DNA of 64,000 bases from Bradyrhizobium erythrophlei (GTDB taxonomy: Bacteria > Pseudomonadota > Alphaproteobacteria > Rhizobiales > Xanthobacteraceae), in assembly GCF_900129505.1 (NCBI RefSeq), contig NZ_LT670818.1, positions 3,224,001 through 3,288,000 of the forward strand. Direction: 5' to 3'. Positions 28,057 through 36,517 of this stretch are shown piece after piece. The number at the start of each line of letters is the position of its first letter. Positions within the stretch are counted from its first letter, which is position 1. The notes under the pieces are model-generated. The model was not told where the DNA came from, did not search any database, and was given only the letters and a program-made list of their open reading frames with translations. A program made the position numbers and the translations under genes.

Positions 28057-28104
28057 GCCGAGAGGGTCTCTGCGGACCCCCCGGTCCCGCGGAGACCCTC
28101 GGCC
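28057..28104 (+). terminator. Strong GC-rich stem-loop after the ADC-like genes
   Basis: The arms GCCGAG..GGTCTC..GCGG and CCGC.GAGACC.CTCGGC pair with one two-base bulge around a C-rich loop. It lies 50 bases after the second ADC-like gene and could end that transcript. No T-run follows, so it may instead be a processing or regulatory hairpin. The rest of the 449-base gap to the AraC gene is AT-richer from about 28280 on and shows no other gene. Confidence 0.5.
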
Positions 28105-28456
28105 GGGGACATTCTTGTGATAGCTGAGGAAAGATGATCGGCAAAACCGCACGGAATATTTCGGCCGTCTGGGATTGAGATCAATGTTCGCGAATCCCCC
28201 ACTCGTGGGGGCAGCCCTGCACATCTGTATCCTCGCGTCTCTCACAGCATTTCGGATATGCACGACTGCCCGGTGCTCCGAACAGTTGCAAACTCGGGCT
28301 CATCAAGATTTAAAGTATTGATATTGAACACTAAAGTCGTTCTGTGGGGCTGAGCAACATTAACCTTCCATAACGCTGATTAACGAGCCAAAGGGGATCC
28401 CTTACTGCACTCTCTCGCCGATTCGAAGGCACGGATAGGTTGTCGAGGGAGTGGTC

Positions 28457-29044
28457 ATGGAAGGACTTCAAACCACCGCAGCAGAGGCTTCCTTTGCAGC
28501 CGATCAACAGTTCCACCTGGTTGCAAACAGCGTGGCCAAGCTGCTTGAGACTGCAAGGCGCGAGTTGGGGCGTGATCACGAGGCGGCCAAGGCGTCGCTG
28601 GCCACAGCGTCTCACATCCTGCAAGCGGAGATCGAGCGCTGTTCGGGCGCTAGCGGCTCCGCAAGGGGCGGTCTGGCGGCCTGGCAGATCCTTCGCGTGC
28701 GAGCTTATATTGACAGCAATTTACACCGCACCATTCACATCCGGGATCTCAGTGCGGTCGCGCGTCGAAGCCCGGCGCACTTCTCCCGCAAGTTCAAATT
28801 GGCTGTTGGCGAGTCGCCACATGCCTACGTGGTGAGACGGCGTCTGGAGAGAGCCTGCCACCTGATGATCACCAGTGCGGCATCACTGAGTGAAATAGCC
28901 TTGAGCGTAGGCTTTTCGGATCAAGCACATCTTTGCAGGCTCTTCAGACAGGCCTTTGGTCAAAGTCCGGCTAACTGGCGACGCGAGCGCGGAATCCCTG
29001 GCGATGTCATCTCAAGAACCGGCTTGGACGAGAATATCCCATGA
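28457..29044 (+). CDS. AraC-family transcriptional regulator
   Basis: 195 aa: a helical N-terminal region without a recognisable sensor domain, then the AraC/XylS DNA-binding domain (about 80-180) with two helix-turn-helix units. The first is IRDLSAVARRSPAHFSRKFK; the second is ASLSEIALSVGFSDQAHLCR, ending in the family signature FRQAFGQSPANWRRER. The ATG at 28457 follows GAGGGAGTGGTC; a GTG six bases earlier is possible. Its stop overlaps the start of the following winged-helix/STAND regulator (ATGA), so two regulators of different families are translationally coupled. Targets are unknown; the ADC-like genes upstream are candidates. Confidence 0.88.
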   Translation: MEGLQTTAAEASFAADQQFHLVANSVAKLLETARRELGRDHEAAKASLATASHILQAEIERCSGASGSARGGLAAWQILRVRAYIDSNLHRTIHIRDLSAVARRSPAHFSRKFKLAVGESPHAYVVRRRLERACHLMITSAASLSEIALSVGFSDQAHLCRLFRQAFGQSPANWRRERGIPGDVISRTGLDENIP

Positions 29045-31890
29045 GCGATCAGCCCGGCAAAGTGCTGAGCTTCGGCCCTTTCGAACTCTCGATCGGAAAC
29101 AGACTTCTGACAAATGGCGCAAAGGTCGTGCCGCTCGGCGCGCGCGCCATGGATCTCCTCATCGTCCTGGTGGAGCAAGCAAACAAGGTCGTCGGCAGGA
29201 GAACTCTGATCGAGCGCGTTTGGCCAGCGAGAGGAGCCGAACACGTCAGCCTGCGCGTCCACATCTCAGCGCTACGGAAGGCTCTCGATCAGGGCGACCC
29301 CGGCAGGCGATATATCGCGAACGTACCCGGGCGGGGGTACAGCTTCGTCGTACCAGTAACCTCACTCTCCTCGCAAACATCGAGCGATATCAATCCATCT
29401 TCGAGGACCCGAATGCCTGCGCGCTTGATGCGGATGCTTGGACGAAGAGACGCCGTGGCCGCGATCCAGTTGAAGCTGGCCGAGCAGAAGTTCGTGACGA
29501 TCGTCGGGCCGGGCGGCATCGGCAAGACCACGATAGCGGTGGCAGTTGCTTATGAGATGAGCACCGCTTTCAACAGCCAAATTTATTTCGTCGACCTGAG
29601 TGCTCTCGGCGGCGCTTCGCTCGTCGCGCCAGCCGTGGCCGCAGCACTCGGCGTGTCGGTACAAACAAACAATGTCGTACCAGCCTTGATCGATCGTTTG
29701 CTGGAAAGGCCAACGCTCATCATTCTAGATTGTTGCGAACACCTTATCGATGGAGCGTCTGCTGTCGCAGAAGAACTGGTTCGCCATGTCCCGACACTGC
29801 ATTTGCTCGCGACCAGTCGGGAGGCGATGCGTGTTGAAGGTGAACATGTCTATGAACTCTGCGCGCTCGAATGCCCTTCGGAAGATAGCAGCTTGTCGGC
29901 GCTGGACGTCTTGCAATATCCCTCCGTTCAACTTCTGGTCGACCGCGTGCGGGCCGTGCGAAGTGACTTCGAATTGGCCGATGCGGATGCGCCGATTGCC
30001 GCGAGAATCTGCCGGCGGCTTGATGGAATTCCACTGGCAATCGAACTCGCAGCCTGCAGGGTTGACATATTTGGCCTCGGCAAGACCGCAAGCTTGCTCG
30101 ACGACCGGCTAAACTTGTCATGGGCAGGGCGGAGAACCGCGCTGCCGAGGCACCAGACCCTGAACGCCACGCTGGAGTGGAGCTATGACCTGCTTGATGA
30201 GGCGGAGAAGCGCGTATTGAGCGGCCTCAGTGTTTTTGCCGGCGGATTTACATTTGAAGCGGCGGTCGCCGTCATCGCCGATGAGACGGTGGATGAAGCA
30301 AAGGTCTCGGATTGCGTTTGGGAACTCCGTTCGAAATCGATGATTGCCGCTCAGGGACAGGACGGGCGGCTGCGTTTACTGGACACCACTCGTGCGTTTG
30401 CTTCACGACGACTTGCCGAAGGCGATGAGGAGGGGCGTTGTCGCCGGCGCCACGCTCTCTACTTCTGCGACTTGTTCAAACAAGGCGCTTCGATGGATAT
30501 GCCTGAAAGGCTCGGGGCGCATGGGGGCGAGGTCGACAATCTCAGAGCCGCTCTGAACTGGGCTTTCTCGGCCGGGGGTGATGCGAAAATTGGCGTTGAG
30601 CTTGCTGCCGCCTCGGCAGGCACCTGGATGGCAATGGCCCTTCTTGCCGAATGCCGAGAGTGGATGACGACAGCCATCAGTCGGCTCGACGATACGAGCA
30701 CCGGCTCACGGCAGGAAATGATCATTCAGTCCGCACTCGCCAGTTGCATGATGTTCACGGATGGTATGACTGAAGAGTCGTACGCGGGCTGGGAGAAAGC
30801 GCGCCTTCTTGCCGAGTGCCTCAACGACACCGAATGCCAGCTCGATTCTCTGCTTGTTCTCTGGGCTCACCAGATACGGCTTCCCAACTATGCCGAGGCG
30901 ACAGAATTGGCGGATCGGTGCGGCGATGTCGCTGAGGCGAGCGGCAATCACGGCGCGATCGCAACGGCCAATTACATGCGCGGCGTAACCCACCACCACA
31001 TCGGGCAAATGCTGCAGGCCGAAGCTCATTTCGAATTGTCCCTGCATCGCGATGATGAAGCGGCCCGACAATCTCTCATCAAGCGGTTTGGCTACGATCG
31101 GAAAGTCGACGCCCTGGCTGTACTGGCCAACCTGGCCTGGCTGCGGGGCAGCCCTGATCAGACACGGCGTCTCAACCTGATGTCGATCGCCGAGGCACGC
31201 CAACTGGATCACGCGGTACCGCTCTGCGTAGCGCTCGCCTGGGCAAGCTTCAACACGTACCTGACAAGTCCGGAGGATCTCGAGACCGAAGCGCTTGCCA
31301 ACGAGCTTGTCGACCTCGCCGCAAAATACGCTGTGGAGAGCTATCTCGGCTTCGGCCTCAGCATGCAGGCTCTCTGCAGAGTGAGGCGGGGCGAAGGCGA
31401 TGCGGCTTCGGCGTCGCTCTACCGCGGGTTGGAGAAGTTGTCAGCGGCGCGATATGGGGTCTTCAATTGGATCCTGCAGGCAGAGTTTGCAAGATGTACG
31501 GCCGTCGCCGGTCGGCCCCGGCAAGGACTTGCTGTCTTCGAACGAGCGAAGATCAATCTTGACGAGATCCAATGGTACGCTCCGGAACTGCGTCGTATCA
31601 GGGGCGAACTGGCCCTTGGCAACGACGAGGGACTCGCGATTGGCAGGCAGTATTTTCTCAGTGCGCTCGAACTATCGGAGAGACAGGCAAGCTTGTCGTG
31701 GGCGCTCAGGGCCGCGACCAGCCTTGCTATCGCCGAAACGTCAGCCGAGCGAAAGGAGGCCGCGTGGCGGACTTTACAAGCCACTCACACGAAATTTCGA
31801 GAAGGCCTTGAGACCGCCGATCTACGCCTGGCCAAGCAGGTGTTGAATGGCTCATACTGGCGCGACAGCGCGATCAATTTGGCACAGTGA
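29041..31890 (+). CDS. Winged-helix STAND-ATPase regulator (949 aa)
   Basis: An OmpR/CadC-type winged helix (about 8-106: FGPFEL, LGARAMDLLIVLV, VHISALRKAL, GRGYSF) is fused to a STAND NTPase. The P-loop GPGGIGKTT is at 156-164. The Walker B region is LIILDCCEHLIDGA, the sensor is LLATSREAMRVEGEH, and a DGIPLAIELAA motif follows. The remaining 500 residues are helical, TPR-like repeats that would sense a ligand or partner. Such proteins are thought to be ATP-gated transcription activators (as in MalT-like logic), with no receiver domain. Start coupled to the AraC gene by ATGA. Two paralogues follow within 8 kb. Confidence 0.85.
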   Translation: MSDQPGKVLSFGPFELSIGNRLLTNGAKVVPLGARAMDLLIVLVEQANKVVGRRTLIERVWPARGAEHVSLRVHISALRKALDQGDPGRRYIANVPGRGYSFVVPVTSLSSQTSSDINPSSRTRMPARLMRMLGRRDAVAAIQLKLAEQKFVTIVGPGGIGKTTIAVAVAYEMSTAFNSQIYFVDLSALGGASLVAPAVAAALGVSVQTNNVVPALIDRLLERPTLIILDCCEHLIDGASAVAEELVRHVPTLHLLATSREAMRVEGEHVYELCALECPSEDSSLSALDVLQYPSVQLLVDRVRAVRSDFELADADAPIAARICRRLDGIPLAIELAACRVDIFGLGKTASLLDDRLNLSWAGRRTALPRHQTLNATLEWSYDLLDEAEKRVLSGLSVFAGGFTFEAAVAVIADETVDEAKVSDCVWELRSKSMIAAQGQDGRLRLLDTTRAFASRRLAEGDEEGRCRRRHALYFCDLFKQGASMDMPERLGAHGGEVDNLRAALNWAFSAGGDAKIGVELAAASAGTWMAMALLAECREWMTTAISRLDDTSTGSRQEMIIQSALASCMMFTDGMTEESYAGWEKARLLAECLNDTECQLDSLLVLWAHQIRLPNYAEATELADRCGDVAEASGNHGAIATANYMRGVTHHHIGQMLQAEAHFELSLHRDDEAARQSLIKRFGYDRKVDALAVLANLAWLRGSPDQTRRLNLMSIAEARQLDHAVPLCVALAWASFNTYLTSPEDLETEALANELVDLAAKYAVESYLGFGLSMQALCRVRRGEGDAASASLYRGLEKLSAARYGVFNWILQAEFARCTAVAGRPRQGLAVFERAKINLDEIQWYAPELRRIRGELALGNDEGLAIGRQYFLSALELSERQASLSWALRAATSLAIAETSAERKEAAWRTLQATHTKFREGLETADLRLAKQVLNGSYWRDSAINLAQ

Positions 31891-32006
31891 CAGCTTGTTG
31901 CTGAAGGGGGTTTCGGTTACCATTTTGATGGGGCTGGGGGTATTTGCACAAGACTGACGACGAACGGTGCAACGACCGAATCGTCGAGGATCTTGCGGAA
32001 TTACTC

Positions 32007-33542
32007 ATGTCGATTCAACATATTGGCTCACCGCGTGCAATCCGGCTTCGGTTTGGCCCATTCGAGCTGAATGTCGCTGAGCGCTCTCTCAAGAAGGCGA
32101 ACCAGGTCATCCCACTTGGTGGCAGGGCTTACGACATCCTGATCGCACTTCTCGAAAACGCCGGTGAGGTTGTCGGGAAAGCCGAACTGATCGCGAGGGC
32201 ATGGCCTGACGTAACGGTCGAGGAAGGCAGCCTTCGCGTCCATCTATCGGCGCTGCGCAAGGCACTAGGCGACGGTCAGTTCGGCGACAAATATATCACG
32301 AATATCCAGGGCCGCGGCTATAGATTCATCGCGCCGATCACACGCCTTGCCGCGGATTACGACAAGGGTGGCGCATCTGAGGGATTGTCCAACCTGCCGC
32401 CCGCGCTGGGCCGCATGGTCGGTCGCGAAAATGTTGTACGTGAGATTCAAGGTCGGCTCCAGACGGACCAACGCCTGATCACAATTCTGGGTGCTGGCGG
32501 TATAGGCAAGACGACGGTTGCCCTGTCAGTCGGGCACGGGGCGTTGGCCGGCTTCGCTGGCGCGGTATTCTTCGTCGATCTTTCGACCGTAAACGACAAG
32601 GAGCATCTCATTGGCGCCATCGCTTCCGCGCTCGGGCTTGACCCTCGGTTTGTCGATGGCGGGGATGCGTTAGTTGATTTTCTGCACCCTCGAAGGGCTC
32701 TGATCATCCTTGATGGTTGCGAGCATCTGATTGAGAAAACCGCGGAGATCGCCGCCTTTATATTTCAAGATGCCCCCGACATCTACATACTTGCGACCAG
32801 CAGAGAGGCATTGCGCGTCCCTGGTGAACGCATACTTCGTCTTTGTCCACTGGATTGCCCGCCAGAGCAGCCGGGGCCGACTGCGTCAGAGGCGCTTGCC
32901 TATCCGGCCGCACGGTTGTTTGCCGAGCGTGTCAGCGCTCGCCGCGGCAACTTTTTGCTCGGTGACGACGAAGCCCCCATGGTTTCCGAGATTTGCCGCA
33001 AGCTTGATGGAATTCCATTGGCAATCGAGCTTGCCGCCGGAAGGGCCGCTATCTTTGGCGTCAGGAACACGGTGACAAAGCTGGGATCGCGCCTCGATCT
33101 CTTGAAATTCGGCCGACGAACTGCGAATCCACGACATCAAACGCTCATCGCGACGCTGGACTGGAGTCACGACCATCTTTCCGAGGTCGAACGAGTGGTG
33201 CTGCGGCGGGTCGCGATCTTCATCGGGCACTTCACACTGGAGGCGGCGCTCGCCGTGGGGAAGGAAGAGGAAATTGGCCAGCTCGAAATCGAAAGCGCAG
33301 TAGAAAATCTTGTCAACAAATCGCTCATACTAGTGTGGCCCAGCCACCGGGGGATGCTTTACCGATTGCTCAATACGACGCGCTGTTATGCCTTGGAGAA
33401 ACTCGCCGCGAGCGGCGAACATCATTCGATAGCGGCGCGCCACGCGAGCCATTTGAGCCAATTGTCGGAAAACAACCGGGGCAATCCCTTCGACCTGGAA
33501 GCCTCGACGATCTCTGGCAGACGCCATGGTACCTGGGCCTAG
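32007..33542 (+). CDS. Truncated winged-helix STAND-ATPase regulator
   Basis: 511 aa with the same plan as its neighbours: winged helix (about 12-112, ending GRGYRF), P-loop GAGGIGKTT (162-170), LIILDGCEHLIEKT, LATSREALRVPGE, DGIPLAIELAAGR. It stops soon after the NTPase arm domain (MLYRLLNTTRCYALEKLAASGEHH). The roughly 450-residue helical sensor domain present in both paralogues is missing. The last residues (SGRRHGTWA) look non-homologous, and the stop lies two bases from the stop of the opposing LuxR gene, as if a rearrangement cut it. An upstream TTG at 31944 is an alternative start. It may be a decaying gene or a short constitutive form. Confidence 0.75.
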   Translation: MSIQHIGSPRAIRLRFGPFELNVAERSLKKANQVIPLGGRAYDILIALLENAGEVVGKAELIARAWPDVTVEEGSLRVHLSALRKALGDGQFGDKYITNIQGRGYRFIAPITRLAADYDKGGASEGLSNLPPALGRMVGRENVVREIQGRLQTDQRLITILGAGGIGKTTVALSVGHGALAGFAGAVFFVDLSTVNDKEHLIGAIASALGLDPRFVDGGDALVDFLHPRRALIILDGCEHLIEKTAEIAAFIFQDAPDIYILATSREALRVPGERILRLCPLDCPPEQPGPTASEALAYPAARLFAERVSARRGNFLLGDDEAPMVSEICRKLDGIPLAIELAAGRAAIFGVRNTVTKLGSRLDLLKFGRRTANPRHQTLIATLDWSHDHLSEVERVVLRRVAIFIGHFTLEAALAVGKEEEIGQLEIESAVENLVNKSLILVWPSHRGMLYRLLNTTRCYALEKLAASGEHHSIAARHASHLSQLSENNRGNPFDLEASTISGRRHGTWA

Positions 33543-33544
33543 CT

Positions 33545-36295
33545 TCACTGCGTGGTGACAAGACCCAAGGTCTGCGCGCGTGATACCGCTTGCGCGCGCT
33601 TTTCCACACCCAGCTTGGTGAAAACGCTCTTGAGGTGCGACTTCACGGTCTCAGGACCGATATCAAGGCTCCGAGCGATTTCCTTGTTGGACAGTCCGTC
33701 CGCGATCAGTGTGAGAATGTCGGTCTCGCGAGGACTCAATGCGCTGAGAATCCGTGCACCGGAGGTCGGCGCCAAACCATCCTGTCCTCCTCGCTGCAGA
33801 CCTGCCACCAGCCGATCGACATAGGGAATCAAGTCTGTCCTGACATTGCCGCTCTCCTGAGTCGCCTGGAGAAGCCTGGAAATGACTGGGCCCTCGTCCA
33901 AAACGGTCTGATAGAGACCGGCTGCAGCGCACGCAGTAAGCACGCGCCGAAAACGGCTCACCGCTTCCGCGACTTTGCCCGAAGTGAGCTGAACTGCCGA
34001 CAGACGGATCGAAATGCAGATCAGGAACTGACGATGCTGCATTGCTTCGGCTTCGCGTTGTAGCTGTTGCAGGATCGCAATGGCTTCGTCGGGCCGAGCT
34101 TGCTCCCCCAACAAATGAGCGCGCGCCAACTTGTGGTGCCATTCAATTTCCGACCAGGCGCAAGGCCTTGGTGCCGGATGCTTCCCCGCAAGGCGCTCCA
34201 GGCGATCGACGCATGCGGTGGCTTCATCCAGTCGGCCATCGTTCAGGTAGAGTCGCGCTTGCTCTGCTATCGCGCCAGCCGAGAGCCTTCCCCAGTCCCG
34301 CGCGACGCCCTGATTTTCAGCTCGCTCCAGGAGAGTGCGGGCACGCTCGAAATTCATACGGGCTGCAGCGACTCTTGCGATCACGAAATACGTGCTCCAC
34401 ACGCAGTCGAGCATCGTCGCAGAGCTGATCAGAGACGTGCGATCGATGACCCACGCCTCCGCCTCATCGAGCTGACCTTGTTCGTATTTAATTCGCGCAA
34501 TCAAACTCGCGGGCAAAGCTGCGGCAATCGAGTTCGGCCCGACATCTTGCTCGGCGATCCGCAAGGCCTCGCAATAGTGCCCATCTGCCGCCGCGAGGCG
34601 TATTTGCCGTTCCTCCGCAAGTCCTTTAAGGCAGTGGCGATAGACCGATGCAAATAGGTTCCTGTGATCCTCCTCGACTGAATATGGGATCCAGGGCGTC
34701 GCATGGAATTGCTTGAGGTTGCCCGCTTTCATATGACCGAAGCGAACGACATTTGAGGCAACGTTCGCAGTCCACGGATCAGACGAACCTTTCATGCAGG
34801 CCTGTGCCAGAGGCAGCGCCCGCTCGCTGTCATCCTTCAGCGCGATAGCAACAGAGCGGATCGCCTGGCATTCGCACAGCAAGTTGCTATCTGGCAGAGC
34901 CATTGCAGCGATATCGCCCTCTATGTCAGTTGCGAGCTTCAGGGCCTCATCAAAACGAAGCGCGAGTCCCAGCCCCCAGGCGATGGCCAATCTGACCTCG
35001 CTCTGACCGCGCATGAGTTCCTCGGGAAACTGGCGCTGCCATTCGAGCAAGGTGAAGAGATCGCCTCTCTTTATCAAAGCCATGGCGCAATTCTTGATCC
35101 AGCTAATCGCACGATCAGAGTCGCCGGCTGCGATCGCGTGCTGAACCGCCTCAGTCCATAATTCTCGAGAGGCATACCAAAGCGCCGCACGCCGGTGCAA
35201 CTCGGGAGTCTCGATGCCCCGGTCCGCCTCCAGCCTCTGTCTCAAATATTCGGCGAGCAGCGCATGATAACGAAACCAGACGCCATCATTATCGAGCGGC
35301 GTGAGCAGCATTTGGCGCTGGGCAAGCGATGCCAGGATTGTGCGGCTCGAGCTCGAACCGGTTACGGCTTCGCATAGAGGACCGGAGAGCCGGTCAAGAA
35401 TGGCCGTTCGCAGCATGAAGTCGACCAATTCCACCGGAAGCCCATCCAGCATCTCCGCCAGATAGGCGGCAATTGGACGCTGCGAACCCGAGAGATTATG
35501 TACATACGCCTTAAGGCCGAATCCGGACTGCGAGGGCATGGACGAGATAATTCGCAGGGCCGCGGGCCACCCTTCAGTCTTGCGTTGCAAGAGTTGGACG
35601 TCGGGGACTTCCAGAACGCCAGGCTTGGTGCTGTCCAGAAAGGCTTTTGTCTCCTGCATGTCGAATCGCAGGGCTACGGCATCAATCTCGATCAGCTGAT
35701 TCTGGGCTCGCAACGTCGCAATCGGCAGGGGAGGTTCGGCGCGCGTCGTAAGCACCACATGACAGTGAGACGGTGCGTGCTTCAGAAAATAGGCGACCGC
35801 CTGATGGATGCGAGAAGCGCTGAGCCAGTGATAATCTTCCAGAAACAGATAAACATCATCTTCTATCTCTGCCAGATCGTTGATCAGGCTCGACAGGATC
35901 GCTGTCGGGTCGATCAGGTTGTTCTCGAGGATCAGCCCAATCGCGCCGGCGCCGACGTCCGGACAGGCATGGTGCAGGGCCTGAGATACGTAAAACAGAA
36001 ACCGTGTGGCCTCGTCGTCATCTGAATCGATGGTCAGCCACCCAACGCCATTGCCGCTTTGCTCAAGCTCCTCGGCGCAGGCGGCCGCCATCGAGGTCTT
36101 GCCGAATCCCGCTGGCGCCTTGATGACGGCAAGTCGCTTAGCCGGGAGTTCGGACAGGATAGCGACGAGACGGGGGCGCGCGACCAGCCCCTTGAACCGT
36201 GCCGGCACGGTTTTGGTCGCGAGGAATGGCAGCTGTCCCATGGCAGGCAGGGTGCCCGTTCCAATAGCAAGATTGCCTGAGCGCGGCTGGATCAA
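33545..36295 (-). CDS. MalT-like LuxR-family STAND regulator
   Basis: 916-aa LAL-type regulator. The N-terminal STAND ATPase has the P-loop APAGFGKTS (60-68) and a LFLEDYHWL Walker-B-like strand. A long helical repeat domain follows, then a C-terminal LuxR helix-turn-helix (about 850-912: LSPRETDILTLIADGLSNKEIARSLDIGPETVKSHLKSV, cut here for length). The family includes MalT and AlkS, which are activated by ATP plus an inducer. The start at 36295 is TTG with GGGGGAG five bases upstream; an ATG at 36241 has a poorer site. It lies between two winged-helix STAND paralogues on the other strand, divergent from the larger one with 222 bases between. Confidence 0.87.
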   Translation of the reverse strand: MIQPRSGNLAIGTGTLPAMGQLPFLATKTVPARFKGLVARPRLVAILSELPAKRLAVIKAPAGFGKTSMAAACAEELEQSGNGVGWLTIDSDDDEATRFLFYVSQALHHACPDVGAGAIGLILENNLIDPTAILSSLINDLAEIEDDVYLFLEDYHWLSASRIHQAVAYFLKHAPSHCHVVLTTRAEPPLPIATLRAQNQLIEIDAVALRFDMQETKAFLDSTKPGVLEVPDVQLLQRKTEGWPAALRIISSMPSQSGFGLKAYVHNLSGSQRPIAAYLAEMLDGLPVELVDFMLRTAILDRLSGPLCEAVTGSSSSRTILASLAQRQMLLTPLDNDGVWFRYHALLAEYLRQRLEADRGIETPELHRRAALWYASRELWTEAVQHAIAAGDSDRAISWIKNCAMALIKRGDLFTLLEWQRQFPEELMRGQSEVRLAIAWGLGLALRFDEALKLATDIEGDIAAMALPDSNLLCECQAIRSVAIALKDDSERALPLAQACMKGSSDPWTANVASNVVRFGHMKAGNLKQFHATPWIPYSVEEDHRNLFASVYRHCLKGLAEERQIRLAAADGHYCEALRIAEQDVGPNSIAAALPASLIARIKYEQGQLDEAEAWVIDRTSLISSATMLDCVWSTYFVIARVAAARMNFERARTLLERAENQGVARDWGRLSAGAIAEQARLYLNDGRLDEATACVDRLERLAGKHPAPRPCAWSEIEWHHKLARAHLLGEQARPDEAIAILQQLQREAEAMQHRQFLICISIRLSAVQLTSGKVAEAVSRFRRVLTACAAAGLYQTVLDEGPVISRLLQATQESGNVRTDLIPYVDRLVAGLQRGGQDGLAPTSGARILSALSPRETDILTLIADGLSNKEIARSLDIGPETVKSHLKSVFTKLGVEKRAQAVSRAQTLGLVTTQ

Positions 36296-36517
36296 GGGCT
36301 CCCCCTACCCACGTCGGTCATTCCCCCATCCGGGGGATACCCACAGTGACGAAAGTGTACGACCTCTGTAAGCGAGAGGGAAGCGCAGGGCATCATTGGC
36401 TGCAAGCGTCCCGACGCCGGTCGCCGAAGCAAGCTCATGTCTATCAGGAACGCACGCTTGGGTTTCGCAGGGATAATTGAACACCCGGACAAACAGACTA
36501 ACTCCAGGCGAAGAGCC

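Noticed and set aside
31944..32006. Upstream TTG extension of the truncated STAND regulator
   Set aside because: The added 21 residues do not match the paralogues, and the ATG at 32007 fits the winged-helix start better, although the TTG cannot be excluded.
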